A stretch of DNA of 42,476 nt from an uncultured Lachnospiraceae bacterium (lineage in GTDB: Bacteria; Bacillota; Clostridia; Lachnospirales; Lachnospiraceae), in contig CAJUDX010000024.1 in the NCBI GenBank assembly GCA_910584785.1, positions 1 to 42,476 of the forward strand, read 5' to 3'. Below the pieces are notes generated by a model. That model did no database searches. It was not told the DNA's origin and saw nothing but the letters and a program-made list of their open reading frames with translations. Shown one piece after another: positions 1 to 8,154 of this stretch. A program made the translations under genes and the position numbers. Positions within the stretch are counted from its first letter, which is position 1; the number at the start of each line of letters is the position of its first letter.

Positions 1-9
1 TTTCTTTTC

Positions 10-34
10 AGACAGATGGCAATCTGTCTTTTTG
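10..34 (+). terminator. Rho-independent terminator of an upstream plus-strand gene
   Basis: An 8-bp perfect stem (AGACAGAT / ATCTGTCT) with a 4-nt loop is followed directly by a T-run on the plus strand. The gene it ends lies left of the window. Confidence 0.8.
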
Positions 35-70
35 TGCTGCTTGAATACAGACAAGCCTTCCTTTAAAGGA

Positions 71-110
71 AAAATCAGGCAGAGATAGGTGTTACACTAT
101 CCCTGCCTGA
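71..110 (-). terminator. Terminator of the TRAP transporter operon
   Basis: Read on the minus strand, a long stem (TCAGGCAG...CTGCCTGA, extended inward by GGATAG/CTATCT) is followed by TTTTT. It sits about 90 bp past the dctM stop codon, so it should end the dctPQM transcript. The rest of 111-202 holds no gene that I can see. Confidence 0.8.
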
Positions 111-202
111 AGAGAAGCCAGTAAGTCAATGCCTTAACTAAATGACATTGCGTTTCTGCATCCCCTTTTTTCATCCTAATTGAAATTTATTTTGAACTTT
201 TT

Positions 203-1504
203 TTAGACCATTCCTGCCGCCATAGGCAAGCCCAGGCTGACAACCGGAAGATACGTAACCAACAAAAGTCCAATTAATATCGCTGCATAATACATCAGCA
301 TATAGGGGATAACCTTTGCCAGCGTGGTATCGCCTACTTTGATTGCCACAAACAGCGTATTTCCCACCGGCGGAGTAATATTCCCAATACAAAGATTATA
401 AACCAGAATCAATCCAAATTGAATTGGATTCATCCCAAAGGTCTTGACAATCGGCAAAAACAATGGTGTAAAGATTAAAATTGCCGGTGTTACATCCATA
501 AATGTTCCCGCAATCAGCAGAATTACATTCATAATCAGCAAAATGATAATGTAGTTATCGGTCAACCCTAATAATGCCGCTGATATTGCCTGCGGAATCT
601 GTGTAAATGCCATTACCCATCCCATAATATTGGAAACACCAATTAAGAATACAATCATCCCGCTCATTTTCGCGCTGTCCACAACAATCTTCCAGAACGA
701 TTTAAGCGTAATATTCTTATAGCAAATTCCCAGAATTAAGGCATAAACTACGGCAATTGCGGACCCTTCTGTAGCGGTAAATACACCTGCAACAATGCCG
801 CCGATAACCACGATAATCAGCGATAAAGCGGGGATTGCCCTAAGTGTTGCCACCGCCAGATTTTTCCAGTCAAACTTTCCGGGAGTTCCTTTATATCCAT
901 TCTTTTTTGCAATAATAATCGCCACAATAATACAGCATACCGCCCAGATAACTCCGGGAATATAGCCGGCTAAAAACAGTGCTGCAACTGAAGTTCCCCC
1001 GGATACCAGAGAATAAGTAATTAATGCATTAGAAGGCGGAATTAAAAGTCCAGAAGGTGCAGAAGCCGCATTGGTTGCTGCGCAGAGGGCTTTATCATAG
1101 CCTTGTTCCTCTTCGCCTTCCTTAACCATACTGCCCACAGCTGCCGCTGCCGCAGAGGCTGAACCGGAGATTGCACCAAATAGGGCGTTGGCTCCGGCAT
1201 TGGTAACTAAAAGAGAGCCGGGAAGCTTGCCCAAGATAGCCAGCACGAAGTCAACCAGACGCTTAGCGATGCCGCCCTGGTTCATCAAATTGCCAGCCAG
1301 CACGAAAAACGGAATAGCAGTCAAACTGAACTTGCTCATGCCCACAAAGGTTCGCTGTGCAGCGGTCAATACAGATACATCTAAGGGAACTACCTGGAGA
1401 ATGGCAGCCAGGGAAGAAATTCCAATTGCATAAGAAATCGGTACGCCGATAACCAGAAGAACAGCCAGAACTGCTAAAATAATTAAAAGAGATTGAATTG
1501 CCAT
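203..1504 (-). CDS. dctM: TRAP transporter large permease subunit (DctM type)
   Basis: This is the large integral membrane subunit of a tripartite ATP-independent periplasmic-type (TRAP) transporter, the channel that uses an ion gradient to import a solute handed over by the binding protein. The 433-residue protein is almost entirely hydrophobic, with about 11-12 predicted membrane segments. It has family-typical glycine/proline loops such as the GxxSGSAxAxAAxVG region near residues 110-125 and the PPSNALITY region near 155. The length fits the family. An AAAGGAGG site sits 8 nt before the ATG. It is the last gene of a dctP-dctQ-dctM operon, 3 bp after dctQ. The substrate cannot be read from this subunit. 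Confidence 0.95.
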   Translation of the reverse strand: MAIQSLLIILAVLAVLLVIGVPISYAIGISSLAAILQVVPLDVSVLTAAQRTFVGMSKFSLTAIPFFVLAGNLMNQGGIAKRLVDFVLAILGKLPGSLLVTNAGANALFGAISGSASAAAAAVGSMVKEGEEEQGYDKALCAATNAASAPSGLLIPPSNALITYSLVSGGTSVAALFLAGYIPGVIWAVCCIIVAIIIAKKNGYKGTPGKFDWKNLAVATLRAIPALSLIIVVIGGIVAGVFTATEGSAIAVVYALILGICYKNITLKSFWKIVVDSAKMSGMIVFLIGVSNIMGWVMAFTQIPQAISAALLGLTDNYIIILLIMNVILLIAGTFMDVTPAILIFTPLFLPIVKTFGMNPIQFGLILVYNLCIGNITPPVGNTLFVAIKVGDTTLAKVIPYMLMYYAAILIGLLLVTYLPVVSLGLPMAAGMV

Positions 1505-1507
1505 AAA

Positions 1508-2041
1508 TTACGCCTCCTTTCTGGCATTGGCTTCATTAAGAACTTTTTCAGTTTCATTTACCGGGTTCAGTCCAATGGTTCCATTTGCAATTTCCACAAT
1601 ATTAATGATGGTGTAAATAATATTCAGTACTCCGCTTAAGGGAAGTACGATGTAAAAAATGCCGATAGCCACACCTAATGAAGAAGTCATCTGTCCCATG
1701 GCAAGGTTAGTAATCTGCACGCCGCCGAAAACCAGGATAACACCGGCAAAGATACAAGCCACAATTTCAGCAAAGATGGACAGGGCTTTTTTTGCGGCAG
1801 GTCCCATTTTATCTACAAGAATGGGAATATTCATATGTCCGCGTTCACCCACGACGATTGAGGAGCCAAGCAGAGCCATCCAGGCGAAAAGATAGGATAC
1901 CAGCTCTTCAGACCAGGAGGAAGGATTTTGTAAAAGATAGCGGGTAAATACCTGCCAGCAGGTTAAGATAACCATAGCTAAAAAGCTGATGCCTGCTAAT
2001 ATGTTTAAGATTTGATTTAAAATGCTTCTAAGCTGCTTCAT
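1508..2041 (-). CDS. dctQ: TRAP transporter small permease subunit (DctQ type)
   Basis: This is the small membrane subunit of the TRAP transporter, which pairs with DctM and helps dock the binding protein. The 177-residue protein shows four hydrophobic segments (about 15-37, 48-65, 85-107, 125-148). It also has the family hallmark region around residues 30-55, where a Trp/Tyr-rich 'F.RY.L..PSSW.EE' stretch precedes the second helix. An AGGAGG site lies just upstream of the ATG. It lies between dctP (9 bp upstream) and dctM (3 bp downstream), so translation is probably coupled. Confidence 0.93.
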   Translation of the reverse strand: MKQLRSILNQILNILAGISFLAMVILTCWQVFTRYLLQNPSSWSEELVSYLFAWMALLGSSIVVGERGHMNIPILVDKMGPAAKKALSIFAEIVACIFAGVILVFGGVQITNLAMGQMTSSLGVAIGIFYIVLPLSGVLNIIYTIINIVEIANGTIGLNPVNETEKVLNEANARKEA

Positions 2042-2050
2042 ACATACCTC

Positions 2051-3076
2051 CTATTGCGTTTCGGTGGGATATTGCTTGTTATAGGCCTGAATCCCGTCGT
2101 AGATGGGCTGTAAGGTCTGGTTCCGGGAGAGAACCGACTGGTGGAGCGGCATACAGGCTTCAACGAATGGGGTCTGATCCGGGTAAAGGAAGTTTACTTT
2201 CTGTTCATTCTGTGCCCTGTCTTTTGCAGCTCCCACAGCTTTTACCCATTCTTCGCGCTGCACCCGGTTGACCAGGGCATAGCCCTCTTCAAAGACATCG
2301 CGTTCTTCGGGGGAAAGACCTTCGATAAAGGCGTTATTGCCGATAAGGATATCAGGGACCATCTGGTGCATATCATAAGAATAATATTTGCAGACATCGC
2401 CGTGACCATTATCGGTCAGTGCCATTTCATTATTTTCTGCACCGTCAATAATATTCGATTGTAAGGCAGTATACACATCGCCAAAGCCCATGGGCGTTGC
2501 CGATCCGCCTAAGAGCCGCATCATTTCGATATTGGTCGGTGACTGCTGAACGCGGATTTTTAAGCCTTTTAGATCTGCAGGGCTTTCGATGGGGCGGTTT
2601 ACCGTGTAAAAGTTTCTGGTGCCGGCATCCAGCCAGGTGACCGCAGTAAATCCGGCTTTTTTTGTCGAACCAAAGATAGGATCGGTAATGCTCGGATCAT
2701 CCATGGAATGATGATAGGCTTCGGCACTGGCAAAGAGATAGGGGAGATTAAAGATTTCATAGTTTTTGCTGAAGGTTTCCAGAATGGCATTGCTGGCAAT
2801 ACAATAATCAATAGCGCCAGTCTGGGTCAGCTGAACCATATCCGTCTGGGAGCCTAAAAGCTCGCTGGGATAAACCTCGACAACATAATGATCCCCCAAT
2901 TGTTCATTAATGTAGTCTTTAAAGGCGGTCAGCGCAATATGGGTCGGGTGGTTCGTTGACTGGTTGTGCCCAATTCGGACAATCCGCTTCCCGCCTGTGC
3001 CGCTGCAGCCGCTTAAGATACCACAGGACAGACTGAAGGCACAGAGGAGCAGTCCAAATTTTTTCAGTTGCTTCAT
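2051..3076 (-). CDS. dctP: TRAP transporter solute-binding lipoprotein (DctP type)
   Basis: This is the extracytoplasmic solute receptor of the TRAP system. In a Gram-positive cell it is expected to be tethered as a lipoprotein. The N-terminus has a lysine-rich start, a hydrophobic stretch and a good lipobox (LSGC, followed by a Ser/Gly linker). The DctP fold shows in the central DLKGLKIRV segment, whose Arg normally clamps a substrate carboxylate, and in the PMGFGDVYTALQ...DGAENN segment. I chose the ATG at 3076 because the AAGGAGG then has a spacing near 10 nt; the ATG three codons upstream touches the site. The substrate is unknown, with organic acids as the usual class. It is the first gene of the operon. 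Confidence 0.93.
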   Translation of the reverse strand: MKQLKKFGLLLCAFSLSCGILSGCSGTGGKRIVRIGHNQSTNHPTHIALTAFKDYINEQLGDHYVVEVYPSELLGSQTDMVQLTQTGAIDYCIASNAILETFSKNYEIFNLPYLFASAEAYHHSMDDPSITDPIFGSTKKAGFTAVTWLDAGTRNFYTVNRPIESPADLKGLKIRVQQSPTNIEMMRLLGGSATPMGFGDVYTALQSNIIDGAENNEMALTDNGHGDVCKYYSYDMHQMVPDILIGNNAFIEGLSPEERDVFEEGYALVNRVQREEWVKAVGAAKDRAQNEQKVNFLYPDQTPFVEACMPLHQSVLSRNQTLQPIYDGIQAYNKQYPTETQ

Positions 3077-3105
3077 AAGAAACATTCCTCCTTTTCTTAA
3101 AAAAC

Positions 3106-3128
3106 ACTCTTTTTATTTGCTAAAGAGT
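3106..3128. repeat. Small inverted repeat in the dctP leader
   Basis: ACTCTTT and AAAGAGT, 7 bp each with a 9-nt gap, lie about 30 bp upstream of dctP. It could be an operator or a leader hairpin. I found no convincing -35/-10 pair in 3077-3228. Confidence 0.35.
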
Positions 3129-3228
3129 ACCTTTTAGTTATGGTATCATTATGGCAAAATTATTCCCTTTTTTACAGTGTTAGAATTGTGACATATATGG
3201 TAAAAGTTGCGTTTTTGAATAATATAAT

Positions 3229-3260
3229 AAAAACAAGGCAAAATTACACCTTGTTTTTGT
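3229..3260 (-). terminator. Terminator after the KdpE-like regulator
   Basis: A 10-bp perfect stem (AAAAACAAGG / CCTTGTTTTT) ends in a T-rich tract on the minus strand. It separates the two-component operon from the TRAP operon, which therefore needs its own promoter. The stem is T-flanked on both sides and may work in both directions. Confidence 0.7.
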
Positions 3261-3345
3261 AGATATTTATGTGGATTGTGAAAGTTTCTTTTTATTCATT
3301 CGTAAATAATTTTTCTGTGTTAAAAAAATATCATTCCCTGCAGTT

Positions 3346-4086
3346 CTATTCTTTTCCATCCATTTCCTGTTGATTTTCTTTCATTCGATAGCCTACCCCG
3401 ATTTCTGTAAAAATATAATGAGGTTCTCCTGGATTAGCTTCCAGCTTTCGCCGGATATGGGCCATATTTACCCGTAGAATTTGATTATTGTTATTGTCTG
3501 CATAAGGTCCCCAAATATGGTTAATGATGTAATCATAGGTTAATACCCTACCAGAATGCTTTGCCAGAAGAGAGACCAGCTTATACTCGATTTGTGTCAG
3601 GTGAACTTCTTCACCTTTGAGAGTGACAAGGCGCCGGAGAAAGTCTATTTTTAATCCGTCGGAGAGATACATTGGTTCAAGGGCGGAAAGCACGTTGCTG
3701 CCCGAATGCTGGGAGTGGCGCATCGCGGTGCGGATGCGGGCTAAAAGCTCCGGTGTACCAAAAGGCTTAGTGATATAATCGTCGGCACCGCTGTCTAAGG
3801 CCAGTACCTTTTCTTGCTCCTGTGTGCGGGCAGAGATTACGATGATCGGGAGCTGGTTCCATTTTCTTACCTGGTGAATAATCTCTATGCCATCGATGTC
3901 AGGCAGTCCCAAATCCAAAAGGATAATATCGGGAAGCCCGGAAGTAATCAGGGAAAGTCCCTTCTGCCCGGAAGCAGCAGTAAGAACTTTATAGCCGTGG
4001 GCGCTTAAGGAAGCTGCGATAAATTCCGCAATATTCTTTTCATCTTCAATCACAATAACTGTAGGTTTAAGCGTCATGTTCTTCAT
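3346..4086 (-). CDS. OmpR/KdpE-family response regulator
   Basis: This is a DNA-binding regulator of a two-component system. Residues about 8-122 form a receiver domain with the acidic pair E15/D16, phosphoacceptor D58 (in LLDLGLPD) and the conserved Lys in the ITKPF motif. Residues about 145-240 form an OmpR-type winged helix, with the recognition region ending in RRKLE and VGYRM. Among OmpR proteins the sequence most resembles KdpE. Its start overlaps the kinase gene by 20 bp, so the two are co-translated. No kdpFABC genes lie nearby, so regulation of potassium transport is not supported here. The next operon downstream encodes a TRAP transporter. Confidence 0.9.
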   Translation of the reverse strand: MKNMTLKPTVIVIEDEKNIAEFIAASLSAHGYKVLTAASGQKGLSLITSGLPDIILLDLGLPDIDGIEIIHQVRKWNQLPIIVISARTQEQEKVLALDSGADDYITKPFGTPELLARIRTAMRHSQHSGSNVLSALEPMYLSDGLKIDFLRRLVTLKGEEVHLTQIEYKLVSLLAKHSGRVLTYDYIINHIWGPYADNNNNQILRVNMAHIRRKLEANPGEPHYIFTEIGVGYRMKENQQEMDGKE

Positions 4087-5197
4087 CCTCTCTCAGGGGC
4101 AGGCAAAAGGAAAGTTTTGCCCCATGTTCGTGGTTTTCTGCATGGATTTCTCCTTTGTGGGCAAGGATAATAGTTCGGCAGATGGTCAGGCCGATACCCA
4201 TGCCTTTTCGGGAATCGCCGCTTTGGTTAGGGGTGGAGGGGTTTCCGTCAAAAATAAAGGGAAGTTTTTCTTCCGGGATTCCCTCACCAAAGTCCAGGAT
4301 TTCAAAGTAAATCTGATGGTTTCTGGGAAAAATATTCAGGATAATCGGTTGGTTTGCATTGCCGTGATAGTAGGCATTTTCCATTAGATTAATAAGAACT
4401 TGTTCAATCAGCATGGCGTCCATAGGTATCAGGATGAAATCTTCGGGAATATGGACCTGGATATCCGCATGGGGAAGCCGCTTGCGCAGACGCTGGACAG
4501 CTTCGGCGACAACCTCTTCTAAAAGTTCTGAAGTTTTATGGAGGGCAGTGTTGCTGGCCCGGATTCTGGTAATGGTTAAAAGGTTTTCCACCATATTTAA
4601 AAGCCAGTTGGAGTCCTCATAGATATTTTGTACAAAAGCAGTTTTTTCTTTTTCGGAAAGTGTTTCCTGGTTTTCCAGGTAGGCAGAACTGGTGCCGATA
4701 ATGCCGGTAAGGGGCGTGCGCAGATCGTGAGATATGGCCCGCAGAAGATTAGCCCGCATGGTTTCTTTTTCAGCTTCCATTAAGAGTTTTTCCCGTTCAT
4801 GAATAATCCTGCTCTGCAGTTTTAAATGTGAGGTCATGGTGCTGATAATGCTGGCAATGATAATCATGCCGGTAAAAGTCACCGGATAGCCGTCAATGGT
4901 AAAATTAAATTTCATAAAAGGGTAGGTAAAAATATAATTTACACAAATTACTCCGATAAAAGAGGAAATAATTCCCGGAATATAGCCAGCGGTATACCGG
5001 GAAATAAACACCACTGCCAGAATATAGATAATGGCTACACTGGTGGTATTCTTTCCCAGATAAAAAAAGAGATAAGCCAGCAGAGTAGCTACCGCCAAGA
5101 TTGCTGTGGTAAATAAAATATTCAGCCACAGCGTTTTTTTAGGCATAGGGCTTTTGGATGGCGGATGATCAATAAAAAAAGAGGAAGGTTTATTCAT
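4067..5197 (-). CDS. KdpD-like sensor histidine kinase, DUF4118 plus kinase only
   Basis: This is a membrane sensor kinase of 376 residues. Residues about 25-125 form the four-helix DUF4118 membrane module of KdpD. A HisKA domain follows with the phosphorylated His at 157 (ISHDLRTPL), then an ATPase domain with an N-box around 270 and the DFGEGIP and GMGIGL motifs. Full-length KdpD has about 900 residues with N-terminal KdpD and Usp domains and a GAF domain; all are missing here, so the protein is a compact relative rather than canonical KdpD. The start codon lacks a clear Shine-Dalgarno site. It overlaps the regulator gene and forms one operon with it. Confidence 0.88.
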   Translation of the reverse strand: MNKPSSFFIDHPPSKSPMPKKTLWLNILFTTAILAVATLLAYLFFYLGKNTTSVAIIYILAVVFISRYTAGYIPGIISSFIGVICVNYIFTYPFMKFNFTIDGYPVTFTGMIIIASIISTMTSHLKLQSRIIHEREKLLMEAEKETMRANLLRAISHDLRTPLTGIIGTSSAYLENQETLSEKEKTAFVQNIYEDSNWLLNMVENLLTITRIRASNTALHKTSELLEEVVAEAVQRLRKRLPHADIQVHIPEDFILIPMDAMLIEQVLINLMENAYYHGNANQPIILNIFPRNHQIYFEILDFGEGIPEEKLPFIFDGNPSTPNQSGDSRKGMGIGLTICRTIILAHKGEIHAENHEHGAKLSFCLPLREDEEHDA

Positions 5198-5221
5198 AGG
5201 ATAACATACTTTCTATTATTT

Positions 5222-5362
5222 TAACTGTAAAAGTTCACCGCCGATTAGGCGGTCTAAGTTCAAGTATTCCAAGCGCGCCCAGCAGACTTTTATTTATGGT
5301 GGTACGACCATTTGTGGGCGCATGAAGGTTACTGTGAAAGATCAGTGCTTCGTCGCTGAGCT
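5222..5362. repeat. Structured intergenic repeat, copy A
   Basis: This noncoding stretch of the 191-bp gap between two minus-strand genes is nearly identical over about 105 bp to 42353-42452. It contains a small hairpin (CCGCC-gatta-GGCGG), a linker with GTATTCCAA, and a larger hairpin with stem GCGCCCA (5275-5281) / TGGGCGC (5315-5321) around a loop holding TTTATGGTGGT. It ends in GGTTACTGTGAAAG. Its left edge (ACTGTAAAAGTTCAC) matches the tail of another unit. After 5341 a diverged unit start (ATCAGTG-cttcgt-CGCTGAG) can be seen. It lacks a T-tract, so it is not an ordinary terminator. Confidence 0.8.
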
Positions 5363-5388
5363 GTGCGAAAACGGGGTCGCGAAGGTTG

Positions 5389-6984
5389 CTATCTGTGCCG
5401 GCGTCTCCGCTTATTGCGTTCCATTAAAAGTTCAAACTCATTCTGTGAAAAGCCGATATCCCTTAAACGTTTTTTGCGGCGTTCATTAAACAAATAGCGC
5501 TGCTGTTCTTCTTTTCTCTGTTTCCACATGCGGATAAGAACAAACGCAGTAAGGATAGTGAGCAGGGCAACAGCAAGGCCCAACATAATCCACAGAGAAG
5601 AGGGAATACGGATGGCATGGGAATCTCCGCCGTTTTCATCCAGGGAAAGTCCTCCGTCAGGGGCTTTAATTGCTCTTTCTTCGATGGCTTGTCCTTCGGC
5701 GCTGGCATCTAATGAAGGCTCTTCCAGTGCCCGTGTTGTCGGTTCTGGAATGGTTACGGCATTGCGCGGATAAAGCTCCTGTACAGCTGTTTCTTGCTGC
5801 CTGCCCATAATTTGAGGGTCCTTTAGCTTTAAATAAGCAAATCCCACATTTCTTCCGCCATAAGTGTAGGAAATCCGCGCCAGGGCGCCTGCGGGGGCCA
5901 GGGGGTCCATGTCATAGCCAAGGACAGCCACAACATCATTAAAGTCCGCCGACTGGGGCAGGGTAATGGAACAGTTTTCATCCATCGCCAGGGAGGGTGC
6001 AGGGCTGACTGCAAGGCCGGAAAAGGTCATATCATTTTCCATGGAAGAATACGAGTGGTCGTATTCGGAAATTTTAATACTTTTAAAATTGCGGAAACCA
6101 TAGTCAAACAGGGTTTTGGTGTCCTGGTAGTGGGTTTGATGACCATTTAGGATAACCGCGATTAAGGTGATCCCATTTTTTTTCGCGCTGGTGACCAGAG
6201 TATTGCCAGCTAGCGAAGTATATCCCGTTTTTCCGGCAAAGGTTCCTGAATAATAGCGGGAATCATTTTTCTTTAACATGGCGTGGTGAGCGTAAACTGT
6301 ATTATGGGGGTCATCCGGGTCAGGGTAATGTTTGATTGGCGCATGTTTCCAGTAACGCGCACCATCAATTTCCACAAACACAGGATTGGCAATGGCAGCC
6401 CGCATAATCGCTGCCATATCACGGGCAGTAACATAGTGATCGGGATTATTTAAGCCGCTGGGATTAGCAAAATGACTTCCGGTACATCCAAGTTCACGTG
6501 CTTTTTGATTCATTAATTCAGCGAAGGCCTCAATGGAGCCGGAACAGTGTTCAGCTAAAGCGTTTCCGGCTTCGTTGGCAGAAGCCAGCATCAGTCCGTA
6601 AAGACAGTCCCGGACCGATAAAACATCGCCAACCATGGCTCCCATATTGGAGCTGTTGGATTCCACGTTGTTAATGGCGTTATCTGAGAATGTGACCATC
6701 TCGTCCAAATCGCAGTTTTCAATAATAATCAGCGCGGTTAATATCTTGGTAATACTAGCCGGATAATAGGGTACATCGGCGTTTTTTTCATAAAGTACGG
6801 CGTTGGAATCTGCGTCAATTAATATACCGCCGTCAGCCTGGATGCCCGCACATTCCGGCCAGGCAGTATCGGCGCAGACAGGCAGGGCAGGCAGAGTTAA
6901 ACATAAACTCAGCGCCAGAAAAAAAGCCAAAATGCGGTTTGAAATTGTTTTCATAAGGTAAACCATAAACTCCTTTTTAATCAT
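5389..6984 (-). CDS. dacF: D-alanyl-D-alanine carboxypeptidase (DacF/PBP5-like)
   Basis: This is a low-molecular-weight penicillin-binding protein that trims the terminal D-Ala from peptidoglycan stem peptides outside the cell. Residues are numbered from the first ATG. There is a signal peptide ending near VCA38, and the peptidase S11 motifs are complete: SITK (Ser77, Lys80), SAN (135-137) and KTG (252-254). A C-terminal membrane helix follows (about 477-500). The last 45 residues are cytoplasmic and very basic, ending RRRRHR. Start: the first ATG overlaps the upstream stop codon (ATGATTAA). The ATGs at 6966 and 6954 follow the AAAGGAG site and are equally possible. It is translationally coupled to the DUF1461-type gene. 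Confidence 0.93.
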   Translation of the reverse strand: MIKKEFMVYLMKTISNRILAFFLALSLCLTLPALPVCADTAWPECAGIQADGGILIDADSNAVLYEKNADVPYYPASITKILTALIIIENCDLDEMVTFSDNAINNVESNSSNMGAMVGDVLSVRDCLYGLMLASANEAGNALAEHCSGSIEAFAELMNQKARELGCTGSHFANPSGLNNPDHYVTARDMAAIMRAAIANPVFVEIDGARYWKHAPIKHYPDPDDPHNTVYAHHAMLKKNDSRYYSGTFAGKTGYTSLAGNTLVTSAKKNGITLIAVILNGHQTHYQDTKTLFDYGFRNFKSIKISEYDHSYSSMENDMTFSGLAVSPAPSLAMDENCSITLPQSADFNDVVAVLGYDMDPLAPAGALARISYTYGGRNVGFAYLKLKDPQIMGRQQETAVQELYPRNAVTIPEPTTRALEEPSLDASAEGQAIEERAIKAPDGGLSLDENGGDSHAIRIPSSLWIMLGLAVALLTILTAFVLIRMWKQRKEEQQRYLFNERRKKRLRDIGFSQNEFELLMERNKRRRRHR

Positions 6985-7729
6985 TTTTATGCATGGTTAA
7001 TCTGTTCTTTCTCATCAGCACAAAGGAAATTCCAAGCACCATAAGGGCAAGAACCCCATAGAGAATTAGGATGAAAAAAGCAGTATCCATAAAAAAGGGT
7101 TCCGGGACAATATTAATCAGCATATCTACGGACGGATCTAAGATCCACAGGTCATTATCAAAGAAAATATGGTGGAAAACAATGAAGTATTTTGAAAAGT
7201 CTGTGGATATAATAAAGCCAAGAATTGCTGCAGTTCCAAAAAAAAGCATGGTGCCGAAAAACAGCATTTTCGGGAGGATGAGGCGAAGTTTTCCCTTGGT
7301 AAAATAAATCGTTCCGATGCAGAAAAAAATAATCATCAGACAGAGCCGGCGCAGAAAAATCGCGGCAAGGAAAAGCCCTTGTACATCCTCCATATGGGCA
7401 ATTTCGCGTTCTGTGAAAAATTCCCTGTTCTCCCCGCCCATCGTTGTCCACACATGCAAATCTTCCCGGTTTCCCCGAAGGTAGTCCATCATCTCTTCTG
7501 TAACGATAAGCAGATCGCCCATCGTCATTGGAGGAAGGTTGTCGAGGACATTGTACTTGGTATATTCATGCTGGTAATAGCCGGGAACCCAATAGCACAC
7601 GGCTTCGACGGATGTAATAAGAAGAGTGAACATCAGGGCAAAGGCGGTAAGGACACCTAAAAAAGTATGCAAAATAGATTTTATCACGCTAGAGTACCTC
7701 GTATCATGGATGAATTTAATCCTTATCAA
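6977..7729 (-). CDS. DUF1461 / TIGR01906-type integral membrane protein
   Basis: This 250-residue membrane protein has no known biochemical role. I see an N-terminal helix (about 18-42), a roughly 90-residue outside loop holding the family-like 'YTKYNVLDNLPPMTMGDLL...EEMMDYLRGNRED' and 'REIAHMEDVQGLF' segments, then three further helices (about 128-145, 153-172 and 215-238). The HMEDV region is the most recognisable part of the TIGR01906 family. It overlaps dacF by 8 bp, which suggests a shared envelope function, but that is inference. Confidence 0.8.
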   Translation of the reverse strand: MIRIKFIHDTRYSSVIKSILHTFLGVLTAFALMFTLLITSVEAVCYWVPGYYQHEYTKYNVLDNLPPMTMGDLLIVTEEMMDYLRGNREDLHVWTTMGGENREFFTEREIAHMEDVQGLFLAAIFLRRLCLMIIFFCIGTIYFTKGKLRLILPKMLFFGTMLFFGTAAILGFIISTDFSKYFIVFHHIFFDNDLWILDPSVDMLINIVPEPFFMDTAFFILILYGVLALMVLGISFVLMRKNRLTMHKND

Positions 7730-7766
7730 AGCAGGATTTACTGAATTTTAAACGTTTTAACTTATA

Positions 7767-7980
7767 GCATTATATGATGTTGGGGTCAAAAGAGCTTTTG
7801 CCCACTCTGATACCGGATTGTTCCGCACATCATACTCTCACAATCCTCAAACACATTCAAAATCCGCCCTAATCGGGCTCCTTTTTTATGTGTTTGGCGA
7901 GTACCAAGGTCAAAAATCCTCTTGCAAGCAAGCTTGCATCAGATTTTCGACCTTTTGACCCTGGTATCATTATATTTAGC
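7767..7980. repeat. MITE-like noncoding element with imperfect terminal inverted repeats
   Basis: The 425-bp gap between 7729 and 8155 has no gene. Its main content is a 214-bp element. The left end (7767-7792) and the reverse complement of the right end (7952-7980) share GGGGTCAAAAG-like cores and an AT-rich ATATGATG/ATAATGAT outer part. Inside, read on the minus strand, are an 8-bp stem CAAACACA/TGTGTTTG enclosing a GCCC/GGGC hairpin, a 7-bp stem GGATTGT/ACAATCC, and a third hairpin at the right end that pairs TACCAAGGTCAAAA with TTTTGACCCTGGTA. There is no ORF. It could be a miniature mobile element, a structured RNA, or both. Confidence 0.6.
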
Positions 7981-8066
7981 TAATCATATAACAGATTAAG
8001 AAGAATTGCAAGGGGAAGGGAAAAAGCTTGCTCAAAAGGTTCATAATTAATGGCAGCAATTTGACA

Positions 8067-8110
8067 GAAGAAAAAGAGGACGGCACAGGGGCGGCATCCT
8101 CTTTTTCTTC
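8067..8110 (-). terminator. Terminator of the V/A-ATPase operon
   Basis: A 14-bp perfect stem (GAAGAAAAAGAGGA / TCCTCTTTTTCTTC) with a GC-rich 16-nt loop lies 45 bp past the subunit D stop. Its T-rich arm supplies the U-tract on the minus strand. Confidence 0.8.
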
Positions 8111-8154
8111 CATTTGGTTAAAGTCTGTTTTATTCTCGGTTTTTCTTCTGGTTA

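Noticed and set aside
3346..5197. Canonical KdpDE potassium-sensing system
   Set aside because: The kinase lacks the N-terminal KdpD/Usp part and there are no kdpFABC genes in the window.
5222..5388. Ordinary dacF terminator
   Set aside because: Hairpins are present, but no T-tract follows on the minus strand, and the sequence is a repeat shared with a distant locus.
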